A program made the position numbers and the translations under genes. Shown here in pieces: positions 9,392-19,750 of a stretch of 64,000 nt of DNA (position 1 is the first letter of the stretch; each line of letters starts with the position of its first letter). The DNA is from Rhipicephalus microplus (Eukaryota > Arthropoda > Arachnida > Ixodida > Ixodidae), in the NCBI RefSeq assembly GCF_043290135.1, contig NC_134701.1, forward strand, positions 201,877,101 through 201,941,100, in the 5' to 3' direction. Below the pieces are notes generated by a model. It was not told where the DNA came from, did not search any database, and saw nothing but the letters and a program-made list of their open reading frames with translations.

Positions 9392-12300
9392 ATTACCACC
9401 GCATGAAGTGCCGCACATTTCGAATGAACCGACGAAAGACGAGATTGTCACCGCCGACATTACACTTTCAATTGACGGTCACGACGTGACCGCACTGGTC
9501 GACACTGGTGCGGACTTTTCAATAATGAGTGCGAGTCTGGCTGACCAACTCAAGAAGGTAAAAATGAAATGGACGGGGCCGCAAATTAGAGGAGCCGGAG
9601 GCCAGCTGCTGACACCTACCGGAAAGTGCACCGCACGAATCAAGATCGGGGATTCATCATTCGTGGCAACCTTCGTTATTCTTGCTGAGTGTTGTAAACA
9701 GGCCATCTTGGGTATGGATTTCCTGCGGGAGTACGGTGCCATTATAAATATACCGGACGGTGTACTGACCTTCTCAGCGGACCATAGCGCAGCGCTGCAG
9801 CGCAAGCCCATGCGCGTGATTGACGACGTGACCATGCCACCGTTGTCATGCCGCCTCGTCTCTGTCACCTGTAACACGCAGCATAGTGGAAAAGGTGTCG
9901 CGGAACAAATATCGACGCTTTTACTCTCTCGAGGAATCGCTATTGCCAGAAGTCTCGTCAGTGTAGTGTCTGGGCAAGCAGAGGTCCTGTTGACAAACTT
10001 CAGCAACGAGCGTCGACACATTGCAGAGGGTACCACAGTTGCATACTTCGAAGAAATTGTAGAATTCTGCGAGTGCTTCGCAGTACAACAGGCAGAGACA
10101 CCGGCCGCTTCAACACCACTGCCTGTCGACGTGAGCACAGATTTATCGCCAGCGCAGAGGCAGAGTCTTCTAGATATTCTCGGCCAGTTTGAAGATTGTT
10201 TTTCGTCGACCTCGAGGGTAAATCAAACGCCACTGACAAAGCACCGAATTATAACGGAAGAGACAGCAAGACCAATTCGACAAAACCCATACTGCGTGGC
10301 ACCGAAAGAACGCGAAGCAATCCAAGAACAAGTCCAGAAAATGCTCAATGATGACATCATTCAGCCGTCAAAAAGCCCTTTGGCATCACCGGTAGTGCTA
10401 GTTAAGAAGAAAGATGGCAGCTTACGCTTCTGTGTAGACTACCGCAAGCTGAACCACGTGACAAAGAAAGACGTATATCCACTACCGCGTATTGACGATT
10501 CACTTGACAGGCTGAGGCATGCACGCTTCTTCTCGTCGATGGACCTGAAAAGCGGTTATTGGCAAATCGAGGTCGATGAGCGGGACAGAGAAAAGACTGC
10601 TTTTGTTACGCCTGACGGGCTTTACGAGTTTAAAGTATTGCCCTTCGGATTGTGCTCAGCCCCAGCAACATTTCAGAGACTGATGGATACCGTCCTATCA
10701 GGCCTTAAATGGCAGACGTGTCTGGTATACCTCGACGACGTCATTGTTTTCTCACCAACATTCGAGGAACATCTAAGACGGCTGCTATTAGTATTTCGAG
10801 CAATACGGTCCGCTGGCTTATCGCTGAAACCTGAGAAATGTCATTTCGGTTTCAAGGAACTCCGATTCTTAGGACATGTGGTGAGCCATGAAGGTGTTCG
10901 TCCGGACCCCGACAAGATCGACGCCGTCCGAAAATTTCCGGTGCCAACAGAAAAGAAGGCCGTAAGACGTTTTCTTGGCCTTTGCGCCTACTACCGCAGA
11001 TTTATCGCCAATTTCTCGCACATAGCGTCGCCCTTAACACGCATAACGAGAGACGATGTTCCATTTTTATGGGGCGAAGAGGAACAAGCAGCATTTGACG
11101 GTCTACGACAGCGCCTGCAGACACCCCCTGTGCTTGCTCACTTTGACGAGGACGCTCCAACCATGATCCACACTGATGCCAGCAACGTAGGTTTAGGCGC
11201 TGTACTCGTCCAGTGGCAAGACTCAGCCGAGAGAGTGATTGCATATGCAAGTAGGACGCTTTCCCGTGCCGAGTCCCATTATTCCACAACGGAAAAGGAA
11301 TGTCTTGCTGTAGTATGGGCAGTTCTGAAGTTTCGCCCATACCTCTACGGCCGTCCCTTCCACGTAGTCAGCGACCACCACTCTCTTTGCTGGCTGACCA
11401 ACTTGAAGGACCTATCCGGTCGGCTAGCGCGCTGGAGCTTACGCCTACAAGAATTCGATATGACGGTCGTCTATAAGTCGGGACGACAGCACTCTGATGC
11501 TGATTGCTTATCCAGGTCGCCTATAAAGCAAGATGATGTCTCAGAAGATGATGACATGGCATTTTTAGGAGTGGTCGACACGGTCACCATTTCGTCTAAG
11601 CAGAAAGAAGACAGTGAGTTGCTCCCTCTTATTAATTTTCTTAACGGCCAGTCTACAAGCGTTCCCAAGATATTTGCAAGGAGCTTGCCATCATTCTGCT
11701 TGCGCAGTGGTGTCCTATACAAGAAAAACTTTGCCCCCAGTGGAAATGCCCACTTACTTGTCGTCCCGACATCCATTCGCGATGAGATCCTGAGCGCTTT
11801 CCACGATGAGCCAACCTCCGGCCACCTCGGATACACGCGCACATTGGCCAGAATCCAACAAAAGTACTACTGGCCGAAGCTTCCAGGCACTGTAAAGCAT
11901 TACGTGCGCACGTGCCTCGATTGTCAACGACGAAAATCGCCACCTTTAAAACCAGCCGGATTGTTGCAACCAGTTCAAGTGCCCACCATGCCTTTTGCAC
12001 AAATCGGAATGGATCTCCTTGGACCATTCCCGACTTCGCATACTGGAAATAAGTGGGTAATTGTCGCTACGGACTATCTTACTCGCTACGCAGAAACAAA
12101 GGCTTTATCAAGTGGAACCGGAGTAGAAGCGGCACGATTTTTCATTGAAAATATCGTTCTGAGGCATGGCGCTCCTAGAATTATAATAACAGACAGAGGT
12201 ACCGCTTTCACGGCTATACTCCTCAAGTCAGTGCTTGAGTTGAGTGGAACAGTGCATCGAAAAACTACCTCCTACCACCCACAAACCAACGGCTTAACAG

Positions 12301-12845
12301 AACGCCTCAACAAGACAATTTCTGATATGCTTAGTATGTACATCGACGTGGATCATAAAAATTGGGACGACGTTCCACCATACGTGACGTTTGCCTATAA
12401 TACGGCGCAGCAGGAAACTACACGGAGCACGCCATTTAGTCTTCTTTATGGCCGTGAAGTGACGACAATGCTTGATGCCATGCTGCTGCACGACTGCGAG
12501 GATACAGACACGGATGTTCAAGCCTTTACCCAACGAGCTGAAGAGGCACGGCAGCTAGCACGCGTGCGAATCGCCCGACAGCAGAGTTACGACGCACAAC
12601 GTTATAACCTGCGACACCGATACGTCACTTATCAACCTGGCGAGAAAGTGTGGGTCTGGAGCCCTATTCGCCGTCGCGGCCTTTGTAAAAAGTTACTGAA
12701 GAAGTACTTTGGTCCCTACAATGTTATACGGCGCCTAAGTGACGTGAATTATGAGGTCATCCCTGACAGTTCTTCGCGAGCTCAAAAATCTGAAATCGTA
12801 CACGTTGTGCGAATGAAGCCATATTTCAGTGAGCCAGTTGCGTAA
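9333..12845 (+). CDS. pol: Pol polyprotein of nested gypsy element (protease-RT-RNaseH-integrase)
   Basis: Open in the -1 frame relative to gag, from the frameshift site to TAA at 12,843-12,845. There is no ATG near the beginning, so translation by frameshifting is the natural reading. Residue numbers here count from codon 9,408. Retropepsin has ALVDTGADFSIMS (Asp ~32). Reverse transcriptase has SPVVLVKKKDGSLRFCVDYR, LPFGLCSAPATFQ and the catalytic YLDDV (~441-445). RNase H has HTDASNVGLGAVL (Asp ~590), with TEKECLAVVW and SDHHSL. The integrase zinc domain HLGYTRTL...CLDCQRRK lies at ~800-845. The DDE core has MDLLGPFP (~868), ITDRGTAF (~927) and NGLTERLNK (~963). A GPY/F-type module (YFGPYNVIRRL) lies near the C-terminus. 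The RT-RNaseH-IN order is that of Ty3/gypsy. All catalytic residues are present. Confidence 0.95.
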   Translation, partial: LKAATLGGKVANCRRFENPPLPPHEVPHISNEPTKDEIVTADITLSIDGHDVTALVDTGADFSIMSASLADQLKKVKMKWTGPQIRGAGGQLLTPTGKCTARIKIGDSSFVATFVILAECCKQAILGMDFLREYGAIINIPDGVLTFSADHSAALQRKPMRVIDDVTMPPLSCRLVSVTCNTQHSGKGVAEQISTLLLSRGIAIARSLVSVVSGQAEVLLTNFSNERRHIAEGTTVAYFEEIVEFCECFAVQQAETPAASTPLPVDVSTDLSPAQRQSLLDILGQFEDCFSSTSRVNQTPLTKHRIITEETARPIRQNPYCVAPKEREAIQEQVQKMLNDDIIQPSKSPLASPVVLVKKKDGSLRFCVDYRKLNHVTKKDVYPLPRIDDSLDRLRHARFFSSMDLKSGYWQIEVDERDREKTAFVTPDGLYEFKVLPFGLCSAPATFQRLMDTVLSGLKWQTCLVYLDDVIVFSPTFEEHLRRLLLVFRAIRSAGLSLKPEKCHFGFKELRFLGHVVSHEGVRPDPDKIDAVRKFPVPTEKKAVRRFLGLCAYYRRFIANFSHIASPLTRITRDDVPFLWGEEEQAAFDGLRQRLQTPPVLAHFDEDAPTMIHTDASNVGLGAVLVQWQDSAERVIAYASRTLSRAESHYSTTEKECLAVVWAVLKFRPYLYGRPFHVVSDHHSLCWLTNLKDLSGRLARWSLRLQEFDMTVVYKSGRQHSDADCLSRSPIKQDDVSEDDDMAFLGVVDTVTISSKQKEDSELLPLINFLNGQSTSVPKIFARSLPSFCLRSGVLYKKNFAPSGNAHLLVVPTSIRDEILSAFHDEPTSGHLGYTRTLARIQQKYYWPKLPGTVKHYVRTCLDCQRRKSPPLKPAGLLQPVQVPTMPFAQIGMDLLGPFPTSHTGNKWVIVATDYLTRYAETKALSSGTGVEAARFFIENIVLRHGAPRIIITDRGTAFTAILLKSVLELSGTVHRKTTSYHPQTNGLTERLNKTISDMLSMYIDVDHKNWDDVPPYVTFAYNTAQQETTRSTPFSLLYGREVTTMLDAMLLHDCEDTDTDVQAFTQRAEEARQLARVRIARQQSYDAQRYNLRHRYVTYQPGEKVWVWSPIRRRGLCKKLLKKYFGPYNVIRRLSDVNYEVIPDSSSRAQKSEIVHVVRMKPYFSEPVA

Positions 12846-12905
12846 TACGTCAACTATAGATACACCGCGTATTCTGTTGCCGAGCATCGGGTCGATGCTC
12901 TTCCT

Positions 12906-12918
12906 GGAGGGAGGCAAA
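12906..12918 (+). promoter_or_regulatory. polypurine tract of nested element
   Basis: GGAGGGAGGCAAA directly abuts the right LTR. It is the expected primer for plus-strand DNA synthesis. Confidence 0.75.
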
Positions 12919-13061
12919 TGCCGCATTCAACCTGCAGAGGAGAGCTCGCACAGCCAGAGAGGAAGACGAAGCTCTTGCCCGGTCCTCTTTCCGAGCGCCT
13001 TTCATTTTTAATTAAAGTGAGCTCTTCTATATCGAACTCCTGCTGTGTCTGCGTCGTGACA
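12919..13061 (+). repeat. 3' LTR of nested gypsy element (143 bp)
   Basis: Identical to 7,830-7,972. The shared ATTAAA is at 13,011-13,016. Confidence 0.93.
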
Positions 13062-13082
13062 ATATTCTTAAAGTGGGGGCAG
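13062..13082 (+). promoter_or_regulatory. right target duplication of nested element and polypurine tract of outer element
   Basis: ATAT (13,062-13,065) duplicates 7,826-7,829. The purine-rich AAAGTGGGGGCAG (13,070-13,082) then abuts the outer right LTR. Confidence 0.7.
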
Positions 13083-14202
13083 TGTCACAGAACCAGCGCT
13101 CAAAAAGAGCGCGCCGCCAACTCCTCGCGACGAAACGCCGGAGTGACGCCGCGAGGTCAACGATAAAAAAAAGAAAACAAACATGCAGACTCCCCGGGCG
13201 CGACTCTCTCCCTCGGAAGCGTAGATTCGCCGACGAACCTCCTCACCCCAAAACAGCGGCCGAGCAAGCACTCGAACTTTCTAGATGGAAAGGGGCGTGG
13301 TGAGGCCGGGTTGAGACATCCATTGTGGACGGCCTTCGAGCCGTCTCGTCCTCTCCCCAGCCTTCGCTGGGTATCTCGCCGACGAAATGACGAGAACTTT
13401 CTGGAATCTCGCGCGGAGGGCATTTAATCGAGCAGCCGAGGTGAGAGATCAGAAGACGGAAGTTAGCGCCAGAGCGCGTAGGGATTCCACCGTGTAGTCG
13501 GCGAAGGTTTTGTCCGTGGAGACAAAGCAGTAGAAGAAGATAATTTCCACCTGAGGGGTGACGACTCGAGCTGCAGGCAAGAGTGTGTGTTTACCGCTAT
13601 CGAGCGAAGACGCGTGGCAACAGCTGCGTGTGCGAAGCCGACGTGTTTCCGGCGAAGAAGTTTGAAGCTTGGAGAGTGGCCTATTAAGGACGTGAGGTTT
13701 CCTGGAAGAGAAACTTCGGGGGCCGCGGAACGACAACAACGCTGGACTTTGAGTGAGTGATTCTCGGAAGAGTATCATCTAGACTTTTGTTCCAAGAACT
13801 TTGGACAGAATAGTTTTTCTATCTCTTTAGTCTTCAAGTGACTTGGTTGTTCAATGCATGTGACTGCATTGTAGTGCGTATTGTTGTCTGTGTCCGTTGT
13901 TTCGAGTGAGGCTGATTTACTGTTTAGTACGTTGTTTGGTGTGTGACATATTGTATGCAACTATTGTGGAGTGTGCATTCTTGTGCATTATTTTCGATCT
14001 GCCATTATATAGAATATAATTTTGTTTGTTTATCAACTCTCGGCTCTGACTTGTTCTTTGGGCCACAGCCGGCGTCCGCTGGCGTGCCAAAAAGGACCAC
14101 TTCTAAATTTTCCACGCTTTCGTGGTGCGGTTCGGGGGGCCGATACTTCGGCCCTTGGAATTAGCCCGGCGATCGCCTCCCTAATTAACGGGACCTGTGA
14201 CA
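13083..14202 (+). repeat. 3' LTR of outer element
   Basis: A 1,120-bp partner of 3,432-4,556, starting TGTCACAGAACC and ending CCTGTGACA. It is followed by the target duplication GGTGG (14,203-14,207). Numerous substitutions relative to the left LTR show age. Confidence 0.9.
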
Positions 14203-14274
14203 GGTGGAACGTCACACGCCTGAAGTCCTGCGTCCACTGCTATATAATGCAGCAGTGTACCTTAAGCTCACCTG

Positions 14275-14400
14275 TTTTTATGTTATGTTATCTTCTTTCT
14301 ATCTCTCTCTTTCTATCCTTCGATTCCCTTCCTCTCGGTGTAGGATAGCAAACCGGACGCTTGACTGGTTGACCTCCCTACCTTTCCTTCAAGTAGTAGC
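14275..14400 (+). repeat. dispersed pyrimidine-rich repeat, family C copy 1
   Basis: The pattern is a polypyrimidine run, then 'gtgtaggatagcaaaccgga' and 'gttgacctccctacctttcc'. Related copies are at 42,028-42,182, 52,228-52,360 and 54,330-54,470 (plus) and 26,025-26,175 (minus). The class is unknown; it could be the 3' end of a non-LTR element. Confidence 0.55.
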
Positions 14401-14512
14401 GTGACTCAGTAGTGAAACACCTGATTTCTAGGAAGAAGGCCTGAGTATGATTCGCACTCAGATGATATATGTTAGTGTTCATTTTATGGTTGTCTTTCTG
14501 GCATTTTTTTAC

Positions 14513-16885
14513 TTACCGTGAAACATTTAGACCAAGCAGAGGCCAATGGCTTTGCTGTACCTTTGTACGATTGGAGAAACTGCTGCCGAATTCCCGTACA
14601 AGGTCATATAGCTGTTGATGTTGGATCACTGAAAGATTGGGATTTACGGATATTACGTCGCAGACATCAGATGTTGGTTTCATATCCATTGACGTTGTTT
14701 CAAGGCTGCATATTTCTGTGGCTTCACAAACCTTATGAAGAAAGGCTATGGCTGTCCCCTTTGCGATGTGGGAATTCATTCCCAAAATTTGTCAGGAGGA
14801 CGTCTGCGTACCCGTTTCGTAGCTGGATAATCCCTCGTGCCACACAAACGCCTCTTTTCAGGAAAACATCCATGTTGCTGTCTGCCACACCTTCGTAGTC
14901 ACCAAACGTATTATTTCTGACTAGAAACATTACACTGCTCTGCGGTGGTACAGTCACATCATCATCGACGATGCGCAGTGGAGTGGTGTATTGCTCGTCT
15001 GCTCTAGCTATTTTTATAGCTTGTTCCGTCGAAAATGATACGCTGGACCTCTGCAAATTATTAATGGCACCATTTACTTGCAGAAAATCGATTCCGAGTA
15101 TAACTTCTCTCGAACATACGGGCAGGACAACAAAGTCACCAACGTAAGTGAAACCTCGTATCTCAACTCTTGCGGTGCATCTGCCGAGAGGCGTAATAAG
15201 GTGACCGCCTGCCGTACGTACTTGAGGTCCACTCCATTCGGTCAGAACTTTCCTGAGGCACTTCGCTAAATTGTAGCTTATCACAAAGCACCGGTATCGA
15301 TCAAAGCCATGAGCTCAAGCCCGTCAAAACCAACGGCAAGTCTGAAGTTATCTTCTCATTACTGCACTTCTTTACCCGGAGACAGTCGTCGTCGTCGCGC
15401 TGGTGTCGCAGTGGAGGATCTTCGTATTTTGAATCACCAGCGGCCTCGCTTCCACAGGTCGCCCACTTCAGTTTCCCGGGTTTGGACTAGGCGAACGATG
15501 CCTAGGTGCGTTTGGAAAGGGACGTGGGCTTGGCGAGCGCTGACGTAGAGGGGATGGTGACCGCGGTTGATGACGACGATGCAGGTCGAAGCTCTGACGT
15601 GAGCACAGGTATTCCTCGTTGTCGGACGGCCTTTCGCCGTTTCCCGGACACGATTCGTTGACCGCAAATCCTCGAAGACCAGCTTTACGATATCGACAAA
15701 ACCGATAAAGATGGCCAGCCTCTCCACAGATGAAGCACAGTGGCCTACGTTCCGCATCTCGCCATACATCGCTTTTCCGAGGTCTTGTCTATGTCGGAAG
15801 AGGTGCGCTGCGAGTTGCTTCTACGATATGGCGCGCGCTACGCGTTGTCGGTGCGTAATTACCAGGTGTCTCGATAGGCGCACAGTGGACAGAAGGCCGC
15901 CTGAGCACCTCAGAATAAGTTACTGCGCGTCATGTCGGTGGTGCATCCCTTTGCGGCTCCCGTATGGCCTGCCGAATTTCTTCTCGGACAACATCCGCAA
16001 TAGACAGTTCTGGTGAAGCGGGTGGCTGCAGCTTGCCTAGTTCCTGCCTGACAACTGACCGGACGAGCTGCCACAGAGTGTCAAGATTATCGACAACGTT
16101 TGCCGAGAAGACGAGAAGACCCCTGCTGATGTACAGGCTACATCACGATTGTATTGCCGGGCTCTCTGCTGCAGCTTTGTTTCTATTGTTGTTGTTTCCG
16201 ACCGAAACTCAGTAACAGTGGGCAGCGGATTGCGAACGAGTCCCGAGAACAGCTCTTGTTTTACCCCGTGCATAAGATGACGCACCTTCTTGTCTCCAAT
16301 CATGTTGAGATCAGCTCGCTTGAACAGGCGGGACATGTCTTCTATGTACATAGCGACAGTCTCATTTGTGCGTTGATTCCGTGCATGAAGAGCTGCTTCT
16401 GCCTTTTCCCGGCGATCATTGTTGCCAAACGTACACAGTAGCTGCTGCCGGAACTCTTCTCAGTACGTCAAAGATGCGTCGTGGTTTTCGTACCACACTC
16501 TCGCTGCGTCTTCCAAAGAGACGTATACGCTGCGCAACTTGCCTGCTTCGTTCCATTGGTTTATGTTCACCACCCTCTCTAAATGATTCAGCCAGTCTTC
16601 GGCGTCCTCGAACGGGTCACCATGGAACACCTTCGGTATGATGGGCTGGCTGACAATGAGCTGTGATGGTGCAACTTGGCTAGTCATGGTGGTGGCGTTT
16701 CTTGTTTCCGTCGCTGATACCGCTGACACAGGGGGAAGTGGTCCAAATTCTGGTGAATCCCCTTGAATACTGCGACTGATCCGTTGGTGCACCGGCGTAA
16801 GCTCCACGGCTTGCGGATGGTCAGGGCTTGGACTTCGCTCTCTCGTTGGGGTCGGAATCATCTACCCCGCGCCTCCACGAGAAAA
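14513..16885 (-). pseudogene. decayed gypsy gag-protease region, minus strand
   Basis: Minus-strand fragments follow the same order as gag-pol of the nested element. Gag (16,861 down to 16,460) has FHGDPFEDAEDWLNHLERVV and SVYVSLEDAARVWYENH. Gag continues at 16,351-16,037 with LMHGVKQELFSGLVRNPLP. A CCHC knuckle (FICGEAGHLYRFC) lies near 15,695-15,755. A protease-start remnant LIDTGA (Asp codon near 15,298) is followed by a stop. The post-protease linker runs from 15,284 to 14,513. Frames change between fragments (indels). The sequence ends just before where reverse transcriptase should begin. It is the same lineage as the intact element but non-functional. Confidence 0.8.
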
Positions 16886-17295
16886 TGTAACGAATGTAGC
16901 AGCCTCACATCAACGGTGTTCTATTTACACGGTATATTAAGGGCGAACTTGTGCCCAAAGTGAACAACGCACAACAATCAAGAAGTCCCAAGGGTGGTAG
17001 TCCTCGTGAGCCTCTGCCTCGAGCACCCTTGTTCTCTTCTTCTTCACGTGCGTTGGCTGTTCGGCTGAGTACCAGGCGCATGAAGGGCCGGCTCATGCAT
17101 TGCGGCTGGCTTCGTCGCTCGTAGTCGTGCCGTTAGCATTTCTCTGGTTTCGAACGTCCGTGTTGCGCGGAGCAATGGTTATTTTCTGTGGAATTATTGC
17201 TGTCTCAATAAGTAAGTGTTCATTGTGTTAAGTTGAAATATTCACAAACGTTGTACCATAGAACTCGAACTCCAGTGCCACAATCGTACGTAACA
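16886..17295 (-). repeat. LTR (5' on minus strand) of the decayed gypsy element
   Basis: On the minus strand it begins tgttacgtacgattgtggca and ends ctgctacattcgttaca. It is followed by a TGG-led primer-site-like stretch (16,877-16,862, tggaggcgcggggtag) and then the gag start. A TTAATATA stretch may be a promoter box. No partner LTR is present in the window. The ends were placed by TG...CA and position, not by a second copy. Confidence 0.6.
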
Positions 17296-18183
17296 CTGTC
17301 TTGAAACTACGAACAAAATAGGGTTTAAGGCCACCTTCAAATATATTAAACTACAATTTTCTTTAGTATTAGGTCTGTGAGTGACCTCAGTTTTTCAGCA
17401 GTGCCGGTGATAAGTCTGACAAGCTTATTTCATGCAATATACACTGCAGCCGCAACATGGTAACGATCTCTTTGCAGTGCCGTTTAAAATCTTGCATCAT
17501 TTGGATGGGGTCAGTGCGTGCAAATGCACGACTCCAGAAGGTAAAACTCAGCGCGATGCCGTTGGTCCCAACTTTAGAGGTCTGTGGAGACATAAAACAT
17601 TATTTACTTAATTAAGCTTCGGAAACTGCGGGAGGGTTGTCGGTTTTGTTTAAAACACTCCAATGATTAATCTCGCCACACTATAGAGAAAATGGTATTG
17701 TGTTTCAGCTTGATCTTTGGAAATTCAGAAAAAAAGTGCTCGTGGCTTCTTTTAAAGGTATGAGACCTTAAAAACCTCGATGATGCTGCTGATGAGTTAC
17801 AATTATGCTGGGATGTGGTGTGTTGTTATAAGGGTGCGGTACAACACTGCCTAGAAAATAGCTTGTAGGCCTATGCGTGTTTGCATCACGCTGTGCAGTA
17901 CTTCTTGGTAGTCTGCCGGCACTTCTCTTCACAAGGGACATTAGTTATATATAATATAAAAAAACTGGGCGGGCCGAGTACCTGCAAATTTCGCAGAGAT
18001 ACATTGACCAAAATCCTACAATGTCCTGATCATCTTGTTATTACACCTTCTTTTGTGTTTGACGTCTCAAAACGTGTTTCCCTTTGTTTTGCCGTCTTTA
18101 TAAATGCACTGCGAATTCTGAGCCCCTTCGCTTGCAGCTGGTCTATTAAGCACACTAATGCGTAAAAGAAGAACATCGAAAAA
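17296..18183. other. AT-rich, no gene seen
   Basis: No coding signal, repeat boundary or RNA was recognised. Confidence 0.5.
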
Positions 18184-18551
18184 ATGGGAGCCAAGACTGA
18201 GACGTCGAAAAGCAGTGATCAAGAAGAAAGTAAACATGCGAAACGATGTCTGAATGGAGACGTCGTGCCTTGGCGACAGCCGGGACCCTCACTCCATCGG
18301 CAGCCATGGACGCGGGAACGAGCTGTGCATTGGTGAATGGAGATGCAGAAAGGAAGGTAGCGCCGCAGCCCGATTTAGCGGGGCTCAACAAAGAGGTCTT
18401 CACGGGCTGGCCTTTTCATACGAAGCTGCCGAGCGTATTGACTGGCCCAGGGGATCCCGAAGTTGAGCATGAACAGCGAGCTTATTGTCGCGCTGACCGC
18501 GGTTCAAATGAACTGAGTCGTTATTTTTTTATAGTAATAGAGCTTAAGTGA
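18184..18551 (+). other. isolated GC-rich possible coding segment
   Basis: An ATG at 18,184 in good context (aaaaATGG) opens 50 codons starting MGAKTETSKSSDQEESKHAK. A second frame (to 18,551) reads MDAGTSCALVNGDAERKVAP and onward. The segment is richer in G+C than its AT-rich flanks. I recognise no family. It could be a first exon, a retrocopy fragment broken by a frameshift, or chance. Confidence 0.2.
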
Positions 18552-19750
18552 CTAACGTGGCGCCTTGCTATGAAAAAGAAATTAGTGTAAACGAGGTTAC
18601 AGAAGATGGAGCCGTTAGTGGATTGATACCTGGTTATAAAAGAAGGTACCGTTAGGTGCGGAAAAGCTTGTCTTTGTGAGAATATTACCTGGTTTATATG
18701 ACAAGGCATATGTAGAAAAGTATATTCTTTATTTGGAGCACAATTCAAGTAAACTTGAGGAAGTTAAGTAGGTGTTAACCGTTTAAACACGCAGTAATGC
18801 ACGTGTGAAGAAGTTCCATTCCTTCTGTGACAAAAAGGGTACCTATTCTAAAATATGGTTGCGAAGTGACAAATCTTTGGCTTGTCATTTCTTTGAAAAT
18901 ATATTGTGTAATGTGCGATTGTTCAATTCACGTTATTTTACAAGCAGTAAACGCTACTGATTTTCATGGCGACTCCTTCACAACGAAGGTAGTGGTATAA
19001 GTATTTTTTGCATTTTCTGTAAAAACCGTGTTCGTTCTTTTGTTTTTAGTGGTACGTTAACAAATTTTGCGCAAAAAATGAAGGTTTGGTATAATCAGGC
19101 ACTCTTCAGTAATAAAACCTGCCATCCATAATGACGACGTCAGGCACCTTATCTTTCCCCGCAGTAGCTAAAATTTGTTTGCTTTTCCTCAAAACTTTAT
19201 GTTTCTCAATTTATTTTAATGTTTTTCTCTACGTTTAAAAGACTCCTGAGTGCATTAGCAATTGCTTTGTGATATCCCACATGCTTATTCTACCACTTCT
19301 CTTCAAATCTCTAACTTCTTTTGTAGAGGTGACTTCATCTTACCAAAAACCTTTATGTGGCCGTGCACGCTTTACAGGCGTTAAACACATTAGAGGTTCT
19401 GTTTTCGGACGAATGTGCTGCTTGTTTGTTTGGAGCCTTGTAGTGCTCAACACACTGACGCGTACGGGATATGAATCACTGGGCAGCGGTTTAAGTAATC
19501 AAGAAATAAAAAATAAAACATGTATTACGGGTGCTTCAGGTTTCTTAATAAATCTCAAGCAAGCTGTTTTGGTAAAGGTGTTTTCACTTCAGTAACAACG
19601 TTCATGTGTGCATGCACGCTTTACAGGCAACAATTGCATTGGTTGGAAGGCATAAACAGGCAGGGACGTTAAGCTGTCTAGAATAACTGGTATTCTGCTG
19701 CGCAATCAGGCTATTTTTATTGTACGGTCTTCCTTTACTTCCATGTATTT
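18552..19750. other. AT-rich, no gene seen
   Basis: No convincing frame or repeat end. Two copies of a short 'gtgcacgctttacaggc' motif occur near 19,363 and 19,604. Confidence 0.45.

Larger units (their letters stand above)
7830..13061 (+). mobile_element. intact nested Ty3/gypsy retrotransposon
   Basis: A 5.2-kb element with two identical 143-bp LTRs (7,830-7,972 and 12,919-13,061; TG...CA). It has a primer-binding-type site at 7,974, gag (7,993-9,336), pol in the -1 frame (from 9,333 to 12,845), and a polypurine tract at 12,906-12,918. It is flanked by the 4-bp duplication ATAT (7,826-7,829 and 13,062-13,065); a fifth base is ambiguous because the LTR ends in A. Protease, reverse transcriptase, RNase H and integrase motifs are all present and uninterrupted. 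No envelope-like frame exists after pol. It sits in the outer element 21 bp before that element's right LTR. It looks structurally complete and recently inserted. Confidence 0.95.
3432..14202 (+). mobile_element. outer LTR retrotransposon (gag-protease only), hosting a nested element
   Basis: The element is bounded by two ~1.1-kb direct repeats that start TGTCAC and end GTGACA. A perfect 5-bp target duplication GGTGG lies at 3,427-3,431 and 14,203-14,207. A primer-binding-type TGG follows the left LTR at 4,564 and a purine tract (13,070-13,082) precedes the right LTR. Internally it keeps a coiled-coil plus gag-protease coding region (4,747-6,752, broken) and a short coding remnant to 6,986. 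Reverse transcriptase, RNase H and integrase are missing. A TIR-type repeat (6,977-7,391) and a complete second retrotransposon (7,830-13,061) have inserted into it. The LTRs differ at many sites, so this insertion is older than its guest. Confidence 0.9.
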
